Assembly: GCA_037953625.1 (NCBI GenBank)
Contig: CM075650.1
Span: forward strand, 122,805,706 to 122,869,705
Origin: Crotalaria pallida
Taxonomy: Eukaryota > Streptophyta > Magnoliopsida > Fabales > Fabaceae
DNA: 64,000 nt
Direction of reading: 5' to 3'
Shown: positions 22,568-34,134 of the stretch, piece after piece
How the letters are laid out: each line of letters starts with the position of its first letter
Position numbering within the stretch: position 1 is the stretch's first letter
Position numbers and translations under genes: made by a program
Notes under the pieces: generated by a model
What the model saw: only the letters and a program-made list of their open reading frames with translations
The model's database searches: none
Told to the model about the DNA's origin: nothing

Positions 22568-25500
22568 GTAGCCTTAGTTCATTTTCTCTTCACCAAGTCC
22601 ATTTCTTCCAAACACCGAAACACAACTCTAAGGGCTCATCAAACCCTTAGAGAGAAAAAAAAAAGAAAGAGAGAAAGAGAAAGAGAGAGGAGGTCGTGGA
22701 AGAGGAGGAAGAAGAAGGAGCTTAGGAGTTTGATTTTGGAGTCATCTTGAAGATCAAGAGTGTTAAGACTAGAAGAACCAACCCTTTCTTGGCAGGTGTC
22801 TTGGAGATCAAGAGAAAGATTGTAATAGTTTAGTTTTTCCCCTTTTTAGTTTGTAGATCTCTTTTATTTTCTTCTTGCATGTTCATTTTTATGACTTGTA
22901 AGATGAGTTTGTATGTTGTTCTTTCTTGATCTTGGACTTTTAAGGACTAAAAATAATTTGTAATATGTGTAACTCTATGATTGATGTTCGGTTGAGATTT
23001 CCTTGTTAGATATTAATGTTTTCCTAACTAAAACTTAAAGATCTAAAGTGTTGCTTAATATTTTTGTGAAAACTAAAATGAATCCCTTTGCATGTTGAAA
23101 TCTCTTGCTAAAACCGTGATTTGTGAAGATTTTAAGAAATGATTTGATAAATAAATTTGTGATTTGAACTTGATTAATAATAGATTTGAGACCTTTTAGT
23201 CTTGCATGTTAAATTTTCTTGCTTAAATGGTGATTTATGATGTGTTTGTGTGATTTCTTAATAAACAAATATATGATTTAAGCTTGCTTGGAAATAAAGT
23301 TGAGATCTTTGGTTTTGGCATGTTGATTTGATAATGATCTTGTTGATTTATGTGCATACATTTAATGATCCATGTTTAATAAGCAAAAAGTTAAAATCTT
23401 GAAGCATGCATGTTGATTTTAAGTGAAAAAATCATGTCTTTATTGATGCATGTCACGTTTTCAAAGATAAAAATTTAAGAGACAAGTTTTAAAATGATTT
23501 TTGGAAGTATGAACATGATTTAGCTTAAGCATTTGATTTATGTATGCTATGTTTTATGAAAGGCCATTCGGCCATGTTTGATGAAAATGGATCTCATGCT
23601 TTTTATTGTGTGAAAAGTTGATGCATGTGCATGATAAGACTAGATTTAGTGATTTTAAGTGCATGCATGAAGTCTAAAGTGTAATCTTGATTTTTATTTA
23701 AGATTAAGTGATGGACTTAAGTTTTATTGGAATTCCTTATAAAAATCTTGCTTTGACAAAGTTAATGCATGATGATATGGATGAGTGATGTGGTGTGATG
23801 TTTTGAAAAGTTTGTTTTGAAATCCCACATGTCTTGATGATTGATTTTGTGATTTTGTGTGTTAAAAAAAATGATGAACAAGACCTTGCCTTCTTGCATG
23901 TTGGTATTCGGCCATAAGGTAAAGGAGTAGGAAATTGTATTTGATCATTATTTAGGTTGCATATATGATGAGATTAATTTAGTCTAAAGGCTTAAAAAGT
24001 ACATGCATGAAGTAATTAAATTTAAAAGAAAATATGTGTGAATTTTGAGGTGGTTTGTGATTCTAATTATTGTTTTGGTTTTGTTAAGAAAATGAATTAA
24101 ATTTGTTAATTGATCGTCTTATTGATGCTCACGGTTTTTAGTCCAAAAAGAAAATAAATTAAGATTGTTAAATTTTCCTTTTTAATGTTCTCGGTTTCTA
24201 GTCCTAAAAAAAAAGAAAATGATTTCATTGTTTTGTGCTTTTATGTGTGCATAAATCTTTGTAAAATTACACCTATATGACTCGGCCAATGCATGCTAAT
24301 GTAGTTAGGAAAACTTTCTCCATGAAATGACCTTTGTGAATGACTATATTCTTATGTGCATGATGCTATATGTGTGATGGGAGTGATGTGTTGTTTGTTT
24401 TGATCTTTTTCGGTTTTTAGAAATAAAATAAATAAGTTGATTTAAAAATTGAAAAGGGATTTTGTGTTGATAATTCAATGATCTTTAATATGACTAGTAT
24501 TATGTGAAGTTGTGAATGTTTTAAAAGTGATGTGTTGTTTTTATGCTAATTGAATGTGTTTTGAAAACCTATATTTGAATTTCCAAAGAATTGAAAAATG
24601 TTTTATTGGAAAGTATGATTTAAGAAACTTAAACTGATCTGAAATTTTTAGAATGGCATTCTCTGATCAGTATTTAATAATGTTGTGAAGTTTTGGATTT
24701 ATATGAATCAATTTGATGTGGCTTTGGAATTTTACTTTCTTAAGTTCTGAATTTTGTTTAATGACTAAGAATAATGATTTTTATAACATGAACGTTTTAA
24801 AGTGAACTTACCTCAAGACAAATGGATTCTGCTTTAAAGAAATTAACTTAGAATTGTTTCAAAATTTTCTTGAAAACATTTTTTATCTTTGATTTGGATT
24901 TGAAAACTTTTGGGATATGGACAATGTGTTTTCAAAAAGGAATGATTTCAAAGTGTTTTCAAAACAAATTGATGAATTCATTAAAATCGTTTCTAACGCA
25001 CGGGAAAAATGCTATAGTTCGAACGACCGACGCAAAGGAAACGAGGCGGGATTAGCAATCGACAAATCTTGGAAAGCTTTCGAAGGCCTACGTCATTTGA
25101 GGTGGGAGAGGGGCTTCCCTTAAGACGTCGTGGTATTTAGGTAACATATTAAGAGGTCCAATCATCTCAAAGGTTGGACTCCAATCTCATTTAGCGAAGT
25201 GGTGTATGTGATAGCAATTGTTTGTTGGTTTGGCTATCCACCCGAACGGCTGAGATTGGTTTATTAAGTATGATATTATGTTTTCTGGTTGATTATGCTT
25301 GAACTATTTAATTATCTTATTTCGCAAAATGATCTATTTATTGGTTAAGTAATTATGATATTGTTTGAGAAACATTGGTGCGCTTAATAATGTGTTGATA
25401 AGAATTAATTTGTGAAAGCAAGAAAATGTGATTGAAAGAAGGAGGAGAAATAACAAAGGATGCTTAAGTAATGGAATATCAAGAGAAAGAGGTTGAAAGG

Positions 25501-27588
25501 AGATTTTTGAAGCAAAATATGAAATGTGAACTTGAAAATGTTTTTGAAATGAGATTTTTGAGGAAGTTGTGAAACAATATTTTCAAAAGAGTTTTATGAA
25601 ACAATTTTTTGAAAAATTTTGTGAAAAGATATATTTTTGAGAAAAGTTTTTGGAAACAATCTTTTGATAAAGTTTTTGAAATTATATTTTGAGAAAGTCT
25701 TTTTGAAAGGATATTTTGAGAAAGTCTTTTTGAAATAATATTTTTGAGAAATTTTTATGAAATGACATTTTTGAGAAAAGTTTATGAAAACAATATTTTT
25801 GTGAACGTTTGTGAAAAGAGATTTTGTGAAAGTTTTTGAAATGATATTTTTGAGAAAGCCTTGTGAAATGATATCTTTAAAAAAAAAAAAGTTTTGTGAA
25901 GTGAGTTTTGAGAAAGTGATAATTTATGTGATGAGATGAGAAAGATTGCGATTCGAGAAGTGGAACTATGATGCAAGATGTTATGTGATGAATTTGGGGA
26001 ACGGATTAAACGATTAGTGGTCGGGACTCGTTGAAGGGATGCACTAAGGATGAGCCGACCGTTAGGATTAAGTCGTAATAAAAACTTTAAAAACTTTAAA
26101 AGACTATTAAAAGACAGAGAATAACGCGGTGAGGTATGAGTGTGTGTCGAAGTAGTGGAGAGGAAGGAACCATGGGTATCTGCAGATACTCAGGAGGAGA
26201 TTGCATTAGGGGAGGACGATGACAGTGAAACGTCAAGAAGTTTAGAGTACTTTCTAGGCAGAACGGACTCCACATGTGGCATACGAACGTGATAGGGACT
26301 GGGTCCAAAGTCGTGGTAAGTTCTGCACTTGAGACTAGAACAGTACTATCGCCCCCTAGATTGCAAATCTTGAACAGTGAGAGGGACTGGAGTGGGGCAT
26401 CTTGATTTGCCACTGTACCCGATTTTTCTACAGTGTGCCTTGAGTATATATGAATTGATATGATATTATTGAAATGAGGCTGTACCCGAGTTTTCTACAG
26501 ACCTCCTGGCTTGGAGCCAATTGTGAGACAGCTGTCGTGCCCGCACGGTAAAGGTCCTGTACTCCTGTTTGCTTCCGACTAGGTTGGATGGATGACTGAG
26601 GAGATGTAGACGTGTGAGCCGATTTTCCTCAATAATGTTTTCCCCTCATCATTGAGTGAATCGAAATGATAAGACTTAACAAACTTAAAGATTTAAAAAG
26701 GAAAAGTACAGTAATGGTATTAAATATTGAGTAAGATTTGAGAAGTGAGAAGAAGATGGTGTTTATATGATGATGATGATTATGTCTGTTGATATGATTT
26801 GAATGTTGTTTACTGCTTTATCTTAATATTTGCCTATCGTAATTCCACACAGTCGACATTACATGTTTTGGGTAGCTCACTCTCTCCTATATTTCTGCTT
26901 GGTATTGGAAAATTCTGTATGGTCTCTAGATGGAAAATATAGCAAGATTCCAGCTCATTCGGGAGATAGGAGCATCTTCATTGAAGGGAGATAATATAAC
27001 TATGAGTGCTCGTGTCATAGTCTATCTTGAGATGAAACGGAGTAGAAAGGAAATCATGGAGAGACTTCTAGCTCGTGAGATGGAGGAGAAGAAAGCACAA
27101 GGCGACTCCATGGAAAGACTTCTGAGGAGGCTAATGAGGAGGACCCTACTTGCGACCAGAGGGCTTGATTTACCCAGACCCAGAGTTAGATGGCAAAGTA
27201 TTAGTGTAGATGACTAGAGGTTAGGTAACCCCCTCGGAGTATTGTAATCCATTGCAAGTTCTTAATTACCATAGCTTTATCATACTGTACCCCGACTAAA
27301 GTTTTGTGTAGTAATGATGTTTTTGAAACAAGTAAACGGGCTATGTTTAAATGATGTTTTGAAAACGAGTTTCAAGGTTCGGTGTCTTGTGACATCTCGG
27401 TTTGGAACTTGAAAGGTTTTATGCAATGTGAGAACATGAGTTTTAGATTGTAACTATGTTTTGAAAATCTAAGTGTTCTCATCTTGTGTAACACTTGTTT
27501 TTTTTTAAAAAAAAAAAATTGGCCCAAATTTTCAGTATATCTAATTTAAGTAATGATGGTTTTCAAGTTGCCAAATCGGGGTGTTACA
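22568..27588 (+). other. Long LTR sequence without genes
   Basis: AT-rich LTR body. A degenerate short-period repeat at about 25540-25910 is built on words like TTTTTGAGAAAGTTTTTG and GAAATGATATTTT. A GC-richer block at 25990-26900 shows duplicated CTGTACCCGA(T/G)TTTTCTACAG near 26414 and 26480. Short ORFs here (for example 26930-27217) show no family features. Confidence 0.65.
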
Positions 27589-28588
27589 ACATGGGCATTT
27601 CAAAAACTTTGGCTCGATTACAGGGCAATTTCTTTTGGAAGGGAATGCGTTCTTCGGTCCACACCTATGTCTCAAAATGCTCTACTTACAGCAAACAAAG
27701 TATGAAACTAAAAAACCTGCAGGACTATTACAACCACTCCCCGTTCCTTGGGATACTTGGGAAGACCTATCACTTGACTTCATCACGGGTTTACCGTCCT
27801 CGTTGGGCCAAGTGGTTATTCTTGTCGTTGTGGACTGCTTCTCTAAAGGAGCCCACTTTGGGACTCTTCCTGCTCACTGTACAGCCTTCAAGGTGGCTCA
27901 GCTCTTCATGGACATGGTTTGCTAACACCATAGTATTCCTCACAGCTTAGTGTCGGACCGTGACCCAATTTTTATTAGCAAGTTTTGGCGCGAATTGTTC
28001 TGTTTATGTGGCACTAAACTGCGTATGAGCACTTCCTATCACCCCGTACCGTCAACGCTCCCTCTCTTCTCCTTCCTGTCCCAAGCTGTCCAAATACTAT
28101 TATGGTCCATTCGGCAATACTGCACGTATTGGCCCCGTCGCATATCAACTTTCATTACCTCCCAGCTCAAAAATCCACCCAGTTTTTCATTGTTCACCGC
28201 TGAAACTGCACAAGGGACTTCTACCTTCTACCCTAGATGCCCTTCCTCCCCTTGCTCACGAAAACATGCCTCTCATTGAGCCTTTGGCTATTCTTGCCAC
28301 TAAAATGGATACCTCTACCGCTCCTCCCACTAAACTTGCCCTGGTGCAATGGAAGGGTCTAGCTCCTGAAGACACAACTTGGGAACATTGGAGCACTCTT
28401 GTTTCTGATAATCACCTTGAGGACGAGGTGGCTTCCGCAACGTGGGTATTGATAGTAACAACTCCACCAATGAAGGCACTATTGTTGATGAAGTTGGAAC
28501 CAACGAGATAGAAGTGAAGTCATTGAATGAAAGGCCAAAGAGAGGACACAAGACACCGAGTTATCTCAATGACTATGTCACCAAGTAA
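27589..28588 (+). pseudogene. gypsy integrase and chromodomain-like tail fragment
   Basis: It resumes at 27594 as GISKTLARLQGNFFWKGM, then after a frameshift shows the integrase core: WEDLSLDFITGLP with the first Asp, VDCFSKGAHF, and VSDRDPIFISKFW with the second Asp. At about 28043, after STSYHP, the segment with the catalytic Glu (usually QTDGQTE) is deleted. A later frame gives GPVAYQLSLPP and a tail VQWKGLAPEDTTWEHW like the chromodomain of chromoviruses. It ends at TAA 28586-28588 after several frame changes. Confidence 0.87.
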
Positions 28589-28845
28589 TGTTGTTGTTGT
28601 TAATATTTAGCATTTCGTAACAACAATATTAGTTGTACTTTCCATTTTAACTTTCTTACAACATGTAATAATTTCTGTCACCCCAAGTCACAGACAACCA
28701 ATCATTGGTGACATGAAAGTTGTTATAAATCCCAAGGCATGAAATGAATGAACGTAGAAAAAAAATAAACATTATTTCTCTCTTATTTTATTCTTTCTTA
28801 GGAGGCTCCTTAATCCTCGAAATCAAGGCAACTTACCGCATAACA
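28589..28845 (+). repeat. Possible 3' LTR of the old gypsy element
   Basis: Directly after the pol stop the sequence opens TGTTGTTG. It has TATAAAT near 28723 and a T-rich leader, and a CGCATAACA end at 28845. Small LTRs of this form are usual for some chromoviruses. No partner LTR is inside the window and no clear polypurine tract precedes it, so the limits are a guess. Confidence 0.35.
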
Positions 28846-29232
28846 CAAAACCAAGCTAAAGAACAAAGAACTAATGTGGCAAACCTTGGTAGAACAGAGT
28901 TTGTGGACTCAAGTTAGTCTCCACTCCTCACTGAAGCGTATGAAGCGCAATCACTTGGATGATGCATCTAAATTTATCTTATTTAACCAATTTCACAAGA
29001 AAAAGAAAGAAAAGAAACACATTTGAATGAAAGGCTTGAAGGAACAACTTAAAATAAAAAAAAATATTAAAACTTGATCCAATCCACTGTTATCAATGAA
29101 CAAAACAATGCCACTGACACTAGCTACTACAAAGACGGTAACTAGCAATTCGATTCTAACAAATAAACACAGCACTGTTTACTGATACTTCAAAAATTAA
29201 TTTAAATCATCAACACTAGCAGTAAATCCCAC

Positions 29233-29274
<42 letters not shown>
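29233..29274. repeat. AAT trinucleotide microsatellite
   Basis: About 14 uninterrupted AAT units. Confidence 0.97.
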
Positions 29275-29787
29275 TTAAAAGCAGAGAAAGTGTTTCACCT
29301 TTGCAATTATGCAATTGAGAACCCTCAAGCATCTAAACCCATTGGCAATAATGGCGAGATCAAAATCTATGATACCATGATAGAAAGAAAGACCCATGTT
29401 CTAATTGGACAGAACTAGCTAATCAAAATATAGCAAAAAGTCCTGTTTATAGTATATTAGATCGGTTCCCTCCGAAGAGTACAATTATTAGAAACATACT
29501 AATTTCACTCAGCTCTAATCCAATTTATTATGACTACATTATGCCAAGCATCTAGATTGGGAAAACAATAAGAACATCAAGTAGAACATAAGCAGCCCAT
29601 ATAATCTTTTTCCCAATCAACTCTTTTTCAAAAGCATAACTTAATATATGCCAATCATCCACACATATCAGGTGACAAACCAGTTCCAACAAGTTTCTTT
29701 ACTAACTACATTTATAAAAATAGATGGTTCCTGTGTTCTTGTTCAGACTGGCTCACATAAATAGCATGAAATATCCCCAATATATAG

Positions 29788-29982
29788 TCATAAATTTCTG
29801 CAATCTTTCACTTGTAACCAAAAGATAATTGCATGTTTTGGCAAGTTAATTACAACAGTTCCAAATAATCTTGTAGAAACTGAATGTAACTTGAGGTCCT
29901 CAAAGCTCAGAAGGTGTTCTTCTGATGGTACCCACACTGATTCATCTCTCTTTTCACAAAGAGCTTGACAAGGTACATACAC
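29788..29982 (-). pseudogene. Possible isolated exon, unidentified
   Basis: After a strong minus-strand acceptor (GTTGTTGTTGCAG) the frame stays open for about 64 residues, including VYVPCQALCEKRDESVWVPS and LSFEDLKLHSVSTRLFG, with ordinary codon composition. I do not recognise it, and no neighbouring exon is evident. It may be a gene relic or chance. Confidence 0.25.
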
Positions 29983-30293
29983 CTGCAACAACAACAACAC
30001 ATGAAGATAAAAAATGAACTTTTTTTCACAACATAATGCACTTATTTGCTGACAATTCTTAATAAAATTTAACCAAATCAAATGAAACCATAGATCAACA
30101 CAAACAAACATTGAAACATATAACGAAATCCATTTAAAAGAAACCCTTAAAGGCTTGATTTTCAAGGATTAGAAACCAAGCTTGTTCAGATTAAAATTGA
30201 AAAAAAAAATGTAATACAATGGAATCATAGATCAACAATCCAAACAATCTAAAAACGTTCCGTGCAAAAGTAGCACAATTATATTAAAATGAG

Positions 30294-30840
30294 GCAAAAC
30301 TGTTCGTGTGGTCCCCTAAGTTATTTATTTATTCCAATCTGGTTCCCTAAGTCATTTTCGTTTGAAAGTGGTCCCCTACCTCATGTAATATTAGCATCGT
30401 TAATCATTTCCGTCCATTACCACCTAACATCGTCTATTTAAGTTGACGTGGCAACCAAAGTGCCCAATGTAGGCGATTCACGTGTACCCTCTCTTTTACC
30501 ACGTTAAAAGTTTAAAATGATGGAGTCAAACGACGCCGTTTTGGTGCTTGAAGCCACTCACTTCATCTTCTCCTTTCTTCCATGAGAAGTCGTTATGAGC
30601 TAAGAGAGAAAAACACTTAACTTTGGAGGGAAAACAGAGGGTTGCTAGGCCATTTTCTAAGAGAGAACTGACTGCAACATTGTCGTTGATTATGAGCGCG
30701 ATAGGAAGTTCGTTCATGGACGGAAAGGACCGACGGTGCTAACGTTATATGAGTTAGGGGACCACTTTCAAACAAAAAAGACTTAGAGGACCAGATTGAA
30801 AAAAAAAATAACTTAGGGGACCAAACGAGTAGTTTCCCTT
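30294..30840. mobile_element. Small TIR element with about 90-bp inverted ends
   Basis: The left end carries GTGTGGTCCCCTAAGTTATT and the right end its inverted form. The similarity continues through GAAAGTGGTCCCCTA to about 30390 on the left and 30745 on the right. The style of ends resembles MULE-type elements. I could not find an exact TSD, so the borders are approximate. The GC-richer centre has no recognisable gene. Confidence 0.7.
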
Positions 30841-31237
30841 ATGCCAAACTGAATCAGCAATAACCAATCTTTCCTTGACCACAACATCATATAATGGATT
30901 ATAGAAAAAAAGAGTTTCCATTATGCCATAATATTCAAAGAGTAATAGATGGTTTGGGCTTATTGAGATCAGGTGCATGAATGAATGGGACTGGGGGTTA
31001 AAATAGAGGCCCTAGGTTGGGTTTAAAAAGAATGAAACTAAAATTATTATGCTTATTATACTAGAAAAACGCCATATGCATAAAAGATCAAACTCAAGCT
31101 TGTACATGCATATACTACAAGCTCACTATATCGATCAAAATTTAAATGCCTTTCGGTTATTAATAGCAAAACAGGGCATGACACCAATTGATGATAAAAT
31201 TGAATCAACAAATAATACACTTGAGTTACAAAGATGT

Positions 31238-31841
31238 AATAGTGGCAATTAGGGCGGACTAGGCTCACGCCGGCAAATGGCCCGCATTTTTTGCGGACAG
31301 GCATGCCTGCCCATTATAATATTTAGGGCCAAAAATTCAGGCCATGCTTGCCCTAAATGCGGGCATGCAAGTGGTCCGCATTCAATATTTAAAAATAAAA
31401 ATCTAAAAATAAAATAAAGTAGTCACAACCCAAAAAAACACAGCTACAATCTTAACAAAAATAACCACAGTCCCAAACACAAATCATTCGGATATTGATT
31501 TTACAATATCAATATCCCAAAAAAAGTCCTAAATACCAATAATCTCAAATAATCAATTAAAAGATGTAAAAGAGAATAGAAGCAGGAGAAAAAGAAAGTA
31601 CCTTGACTGATATTAGAAATTTTTTTAAGTTTATTGTTTTTTAATGGTAAAAGTGAGTCAACAACTAAAAAAATTTAGTTTTTTTTTTTAAATTCCCGGT
31701 CGCAGGCTGCCCAAAAAAAAAAAGGCGAGCGTGAGCGAGCATAATTTTAAAATTGGGCTTAAAATCTATCTATGCCCTGCCCGAAAAAAATATAGGCGGG
31801 TAGGCGAGCCCCACGAGTTAAAGCCCTAATTGCCAATATTG
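31238..31841. mobile_element. Small non-autonomous TIR element, likely TSD CAAAGATGT
   Basis: The ends are inverted copies around TGGCAATTAGGGC. CAAAGATGT occurs at 31229-31237 and 31842-31850. A 9-bp duplication suggests Mutator-like transposition; a hAT origin with 8 bp cannot be excluded. There is no coding sequence. Confidence 0.75.
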
Positions 31842-31850
31842 CAAAGATGT

Positions 31851-32996
31851 TAAAAATGCATGAGTATATACCCTTAATATCAATTGGTGCCATGCCCTTT
31901 TTTAAATTTAAGACTTAACACACAAAAATAATCCCAAACACACGTTGGCACGAGGCAAGTTTCTAAAATTTAGAAAGTAAAAAGAGTAATCTTTAAAATC
32001 TAGTTCTGAATTGGTGCGTCTATTGATAAAATTCCACATTTTAGATGTGTCACAAGAAATTAATTGATAAACCACAAATTTGATACAAATCACTAATTGA
32101 AAAAAAGCTATTGAAATTAGCAACATAACCACAACTAATCACCAACTTCACCAAAAAAAAAAAAAATTGAATATTTCATATACCCTTCATACAATGGTAA
32201 GTCTTCATTTTGATGTTCTTATTGAATTACCTTCGCTAACACTCCTTTATCCTCACCACTCTCTTCACTTGATGCAAAAGGTACTTTATTCATATGGCGC
32301 CTATCTATCAACTCCAAAAGTATCGTTGATCTTCACAAATCGAGTTGTCTTGAACTACATTTCAAAGCATTACTTATTGAGACATTACTAGTTTATCCTA
32401 CTGTGAGCTCGTAGTACCAAAAGGTATACCCTTTTGAAAATGGTGCACATATTAAGTCATCATAGATTATATCCATGCTTTTCCATTACATTAAACCACA
32501 TTGCTTGCAAGGGCATATGGTTTTGCCATTAACAAAATGATGTTCAAACGCAAAATCAACAAATTTTCTAAACCCTTGCTTTTCAATCCATGATTTATCC
32601 ACTACTGCTTGTCAGATTTTTTTTTCTAAATTTAAATTAAACTAGTTAAGTTTAACAAGTTGATGACATAATTAACATATTCAAATAAATAGAAATATTA
32701 AAATGACTAGAATCATATTATAACAATGTATGCACTAGGTATTAACTAAAATAGACACAATAGCAATAGGTACTAAAAACTAATACAACTTGTGTCAAAG
32801 TATCTCAACAAGGTACTAGTTACAAACTAAAAGAGACTCATTTTGTTAACATTTTGAGTTATCATGAGAGATAAACACATACAAACACTACTGAGAATAA
32901 AAGTAACGTTTATGTTAACATTTTGTTAATGTTTATTAGGTATTATGATACCTGTCCCGCCGATACTCACATATATAAAATAATGTTTTACTTATA

Positions 32997-33001
<5 letters not shown>
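31851..33001. other. AT-rich DNA around a decayed transposase fragment
   Basis: Apart from the CACTA transposase relic at 32402-32603, I see nothing in this stretch beyond AT-rich intergenic sequence. Confidence 0.6.
32402..32603 (-). pseudogene. Decayed CACTA transposase-associated domain
   Basis: The minus strand encodes VDKSWIEKQGFRKFVDFAF, then GKTICPCKQCGLM, a TAA stop, and ICAPFSKGYTFWYYE. The order DKSW..., a zinc-binding CPC..C, and F.KGY..W matches the transposase-associated domain at the N-terminus of CACTA TNP2-type transposases. The in-frame stop and the lack of the rest of TNP2 show a relic. No CACTA ends are seen nearby, so the parent element has eroded. Confidence 0.72.

Positions 33002-33041
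<40 letters not shown>
33002..33041. repeat. TA dinucleotide microsatellite
   Basis: About 20 TA units. Confidence 0.97.
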
Positions 33042-33044
<3 letters not shown>

Positions 33045-33219
33045 ATTACTTTGAAAACATATAAATTTTTTTTATTTATATTTCATATTGAATTTTAAAG
33101 ATGAAATTATAATGATAAACATTTATCATATATATATTATTCATCTTATAATTATTTTTTTGAAGGGATTTTATAATTATTTTTATGTGTAATGATTATT
33201 ACAAAATATATAATTATAT

Positions 33220-33330
33220 AATAAAAGTTTAAAATCCGTGGGTATCCACGGGTACCCGTTACCCGCATAAATACCCATAAATACCCGCAGATTTGGACAT
33301 GGGTATGCACTACCCGTGCCCAGCCCTACT
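33220..33330. mobile_element. Truncated hAT-like element end
   Basis: The stretch is dense in GGGTA/TACCC words and ends CCCGTGCCCAGCCCTA, the form commonly seen at hAT-type element termini (inverse TAGGGCTGGGCA). No matching left end or 8-bp TSD was found, so only a fragment can be supported. Confidence 0.45.
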
Positions 33331-33688
33331 TGTGTATTGGTGTATTGGTTGAGCATCCATTAAGCTTTGTTTAATACAACTTTTGTTTATGAAAAGAAAT
33401 AGGTGTAGCCCACATTCTCATGTACAAACTTTTGTATTAATAAGTGACTACTTCCAAGCCTTAAGACTTGGTACATAACCATGTCGGCTACGCCTAGGAT
33501 CGAACTCGAGACTTCCAACTTCCAAACCTTAAGACTTGATACATGACCATGTGGGCTACAGTACACCTATATGTCATCATGTGGGTTTTGATTGTTATGG
33601 CAGTTTAGTATTATGGTTGCTGCTATATATGCACTTCATATCAAGCAAAATAACATGGCAGTTGAAAGAAAAAAAAAGATTCTTTCGG

Positions 33689-34102
33689 CAGGGCCGACCC
33701 TGCGGGAGGGCGACGAGGGCGGTCGCTCCGGACCCAAAAAATTCAGGGCCCATAATTTTTTTTAATGGTATATTTATTTTTGAAAAAAATATTAATAGTT
33801 GTAAGTTTTTTTTTTTAATCTTTTAATCATCAATGATTTTTAGCATAAAACTTTAATTTGTCTTTTTCATTTGGTCACTTAATTTATAAATAAATGAAGT
33901 AATGAACTTTAACTTTGTAACCCAACATAAAAAAAAAGTTTTTATTACCTCTTTACTTGATAACTTTTTATTTTATTTCAAATCTTATTTTTTAATAATT
34001 AGTTTTATTATTGATTGATGTCATTGTTTTAATTGATTATATGTATATATACAACATTTTTAATTAATTTTTTTTTAATGAATTAGAGCCCCGAAGGCCT
34101 TG
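33689..34102. mobile_element. hAT-type MITE, TSD TCTTTCGG
   Basis: It starts CAGGGCCGACCCTGCG and ends GAAGGCCTTG. An exact 8-bp duplication TCTTTCGG lies at 33681-33688 and 34103-34110, as for hAT elements. At 414 bp with an AT-rich non-coding centre it is non-autonomous. Confidence 0.88.
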
Positions 34103-34134
34103 TCTTTCGGACCAATAAAAATAATAAGAAAGGT

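Larger units (their letters stand above)
12956..27588 (+). mobile_element. Solo LTR of about 6 kb, itself split by a LARD-like element, TSD ACATG
   Basis: It begins TGTAACACCCCG and ends CGGGGTGTTACA. ACATG is duplicated at 12951-12955 and 27589-27593. Without the nested element at 13752-22404 and one TSD copy it is 5975 bp. I see no internal repeat of either end, no primer site and no gag or pol, so one long LTR left by LTR-LTR recombination fits best. Very long LTRs beginning TGTAACACC are known from Tekay and Ogre gypsy groups; which one is not settled. The host pol frame reads GGHM then GISKTLARLQ across the site. Confidence 0.78.
1..28845 (+). mobile_element. Old Ty3/gypsy chromovirus-type retrotransposon, shattered by three insertions
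   Basis: Four pol pieces at 1-267, 5431-6009, 12111-12955 and 27589-28588 read in family order: linker before RT, RT, RNase H, then integrase with a chromodomain-like tail. At each break the reading resumes exactly after the foreign element and one TSD copy are removed, so these are pieces of one element and not separate copies. The 5' part lies left of the window. Several frameshifts and stops show it is dead. Assignment to chromoviruses rests on the C-terminal VQWKGLAPEDTTWE motif. The 3' limit is tentative. Confidence 0.85.
28846..30293. other. Intergenic AT-rich DNA
   Basis: No gene can be supported beyond one exon-like stretch at 29788-29982. An AAT trinucleotide microsatellite lies at 29233-29274. 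Confidence 0.7.

Noticed and set aside
22547..22750. 67-aa ORF with an Arg/Lys/Glu tail
   Set aside because: It starts in the TATA region of the LTR, and the tail is a GA-repeat translation.
26930..27217. 95-aa ORF with charged residues
   Set aside because: It lies inside the solo LTR, lacks any family motif, and its charge pattern comes from GA-rich DNA.
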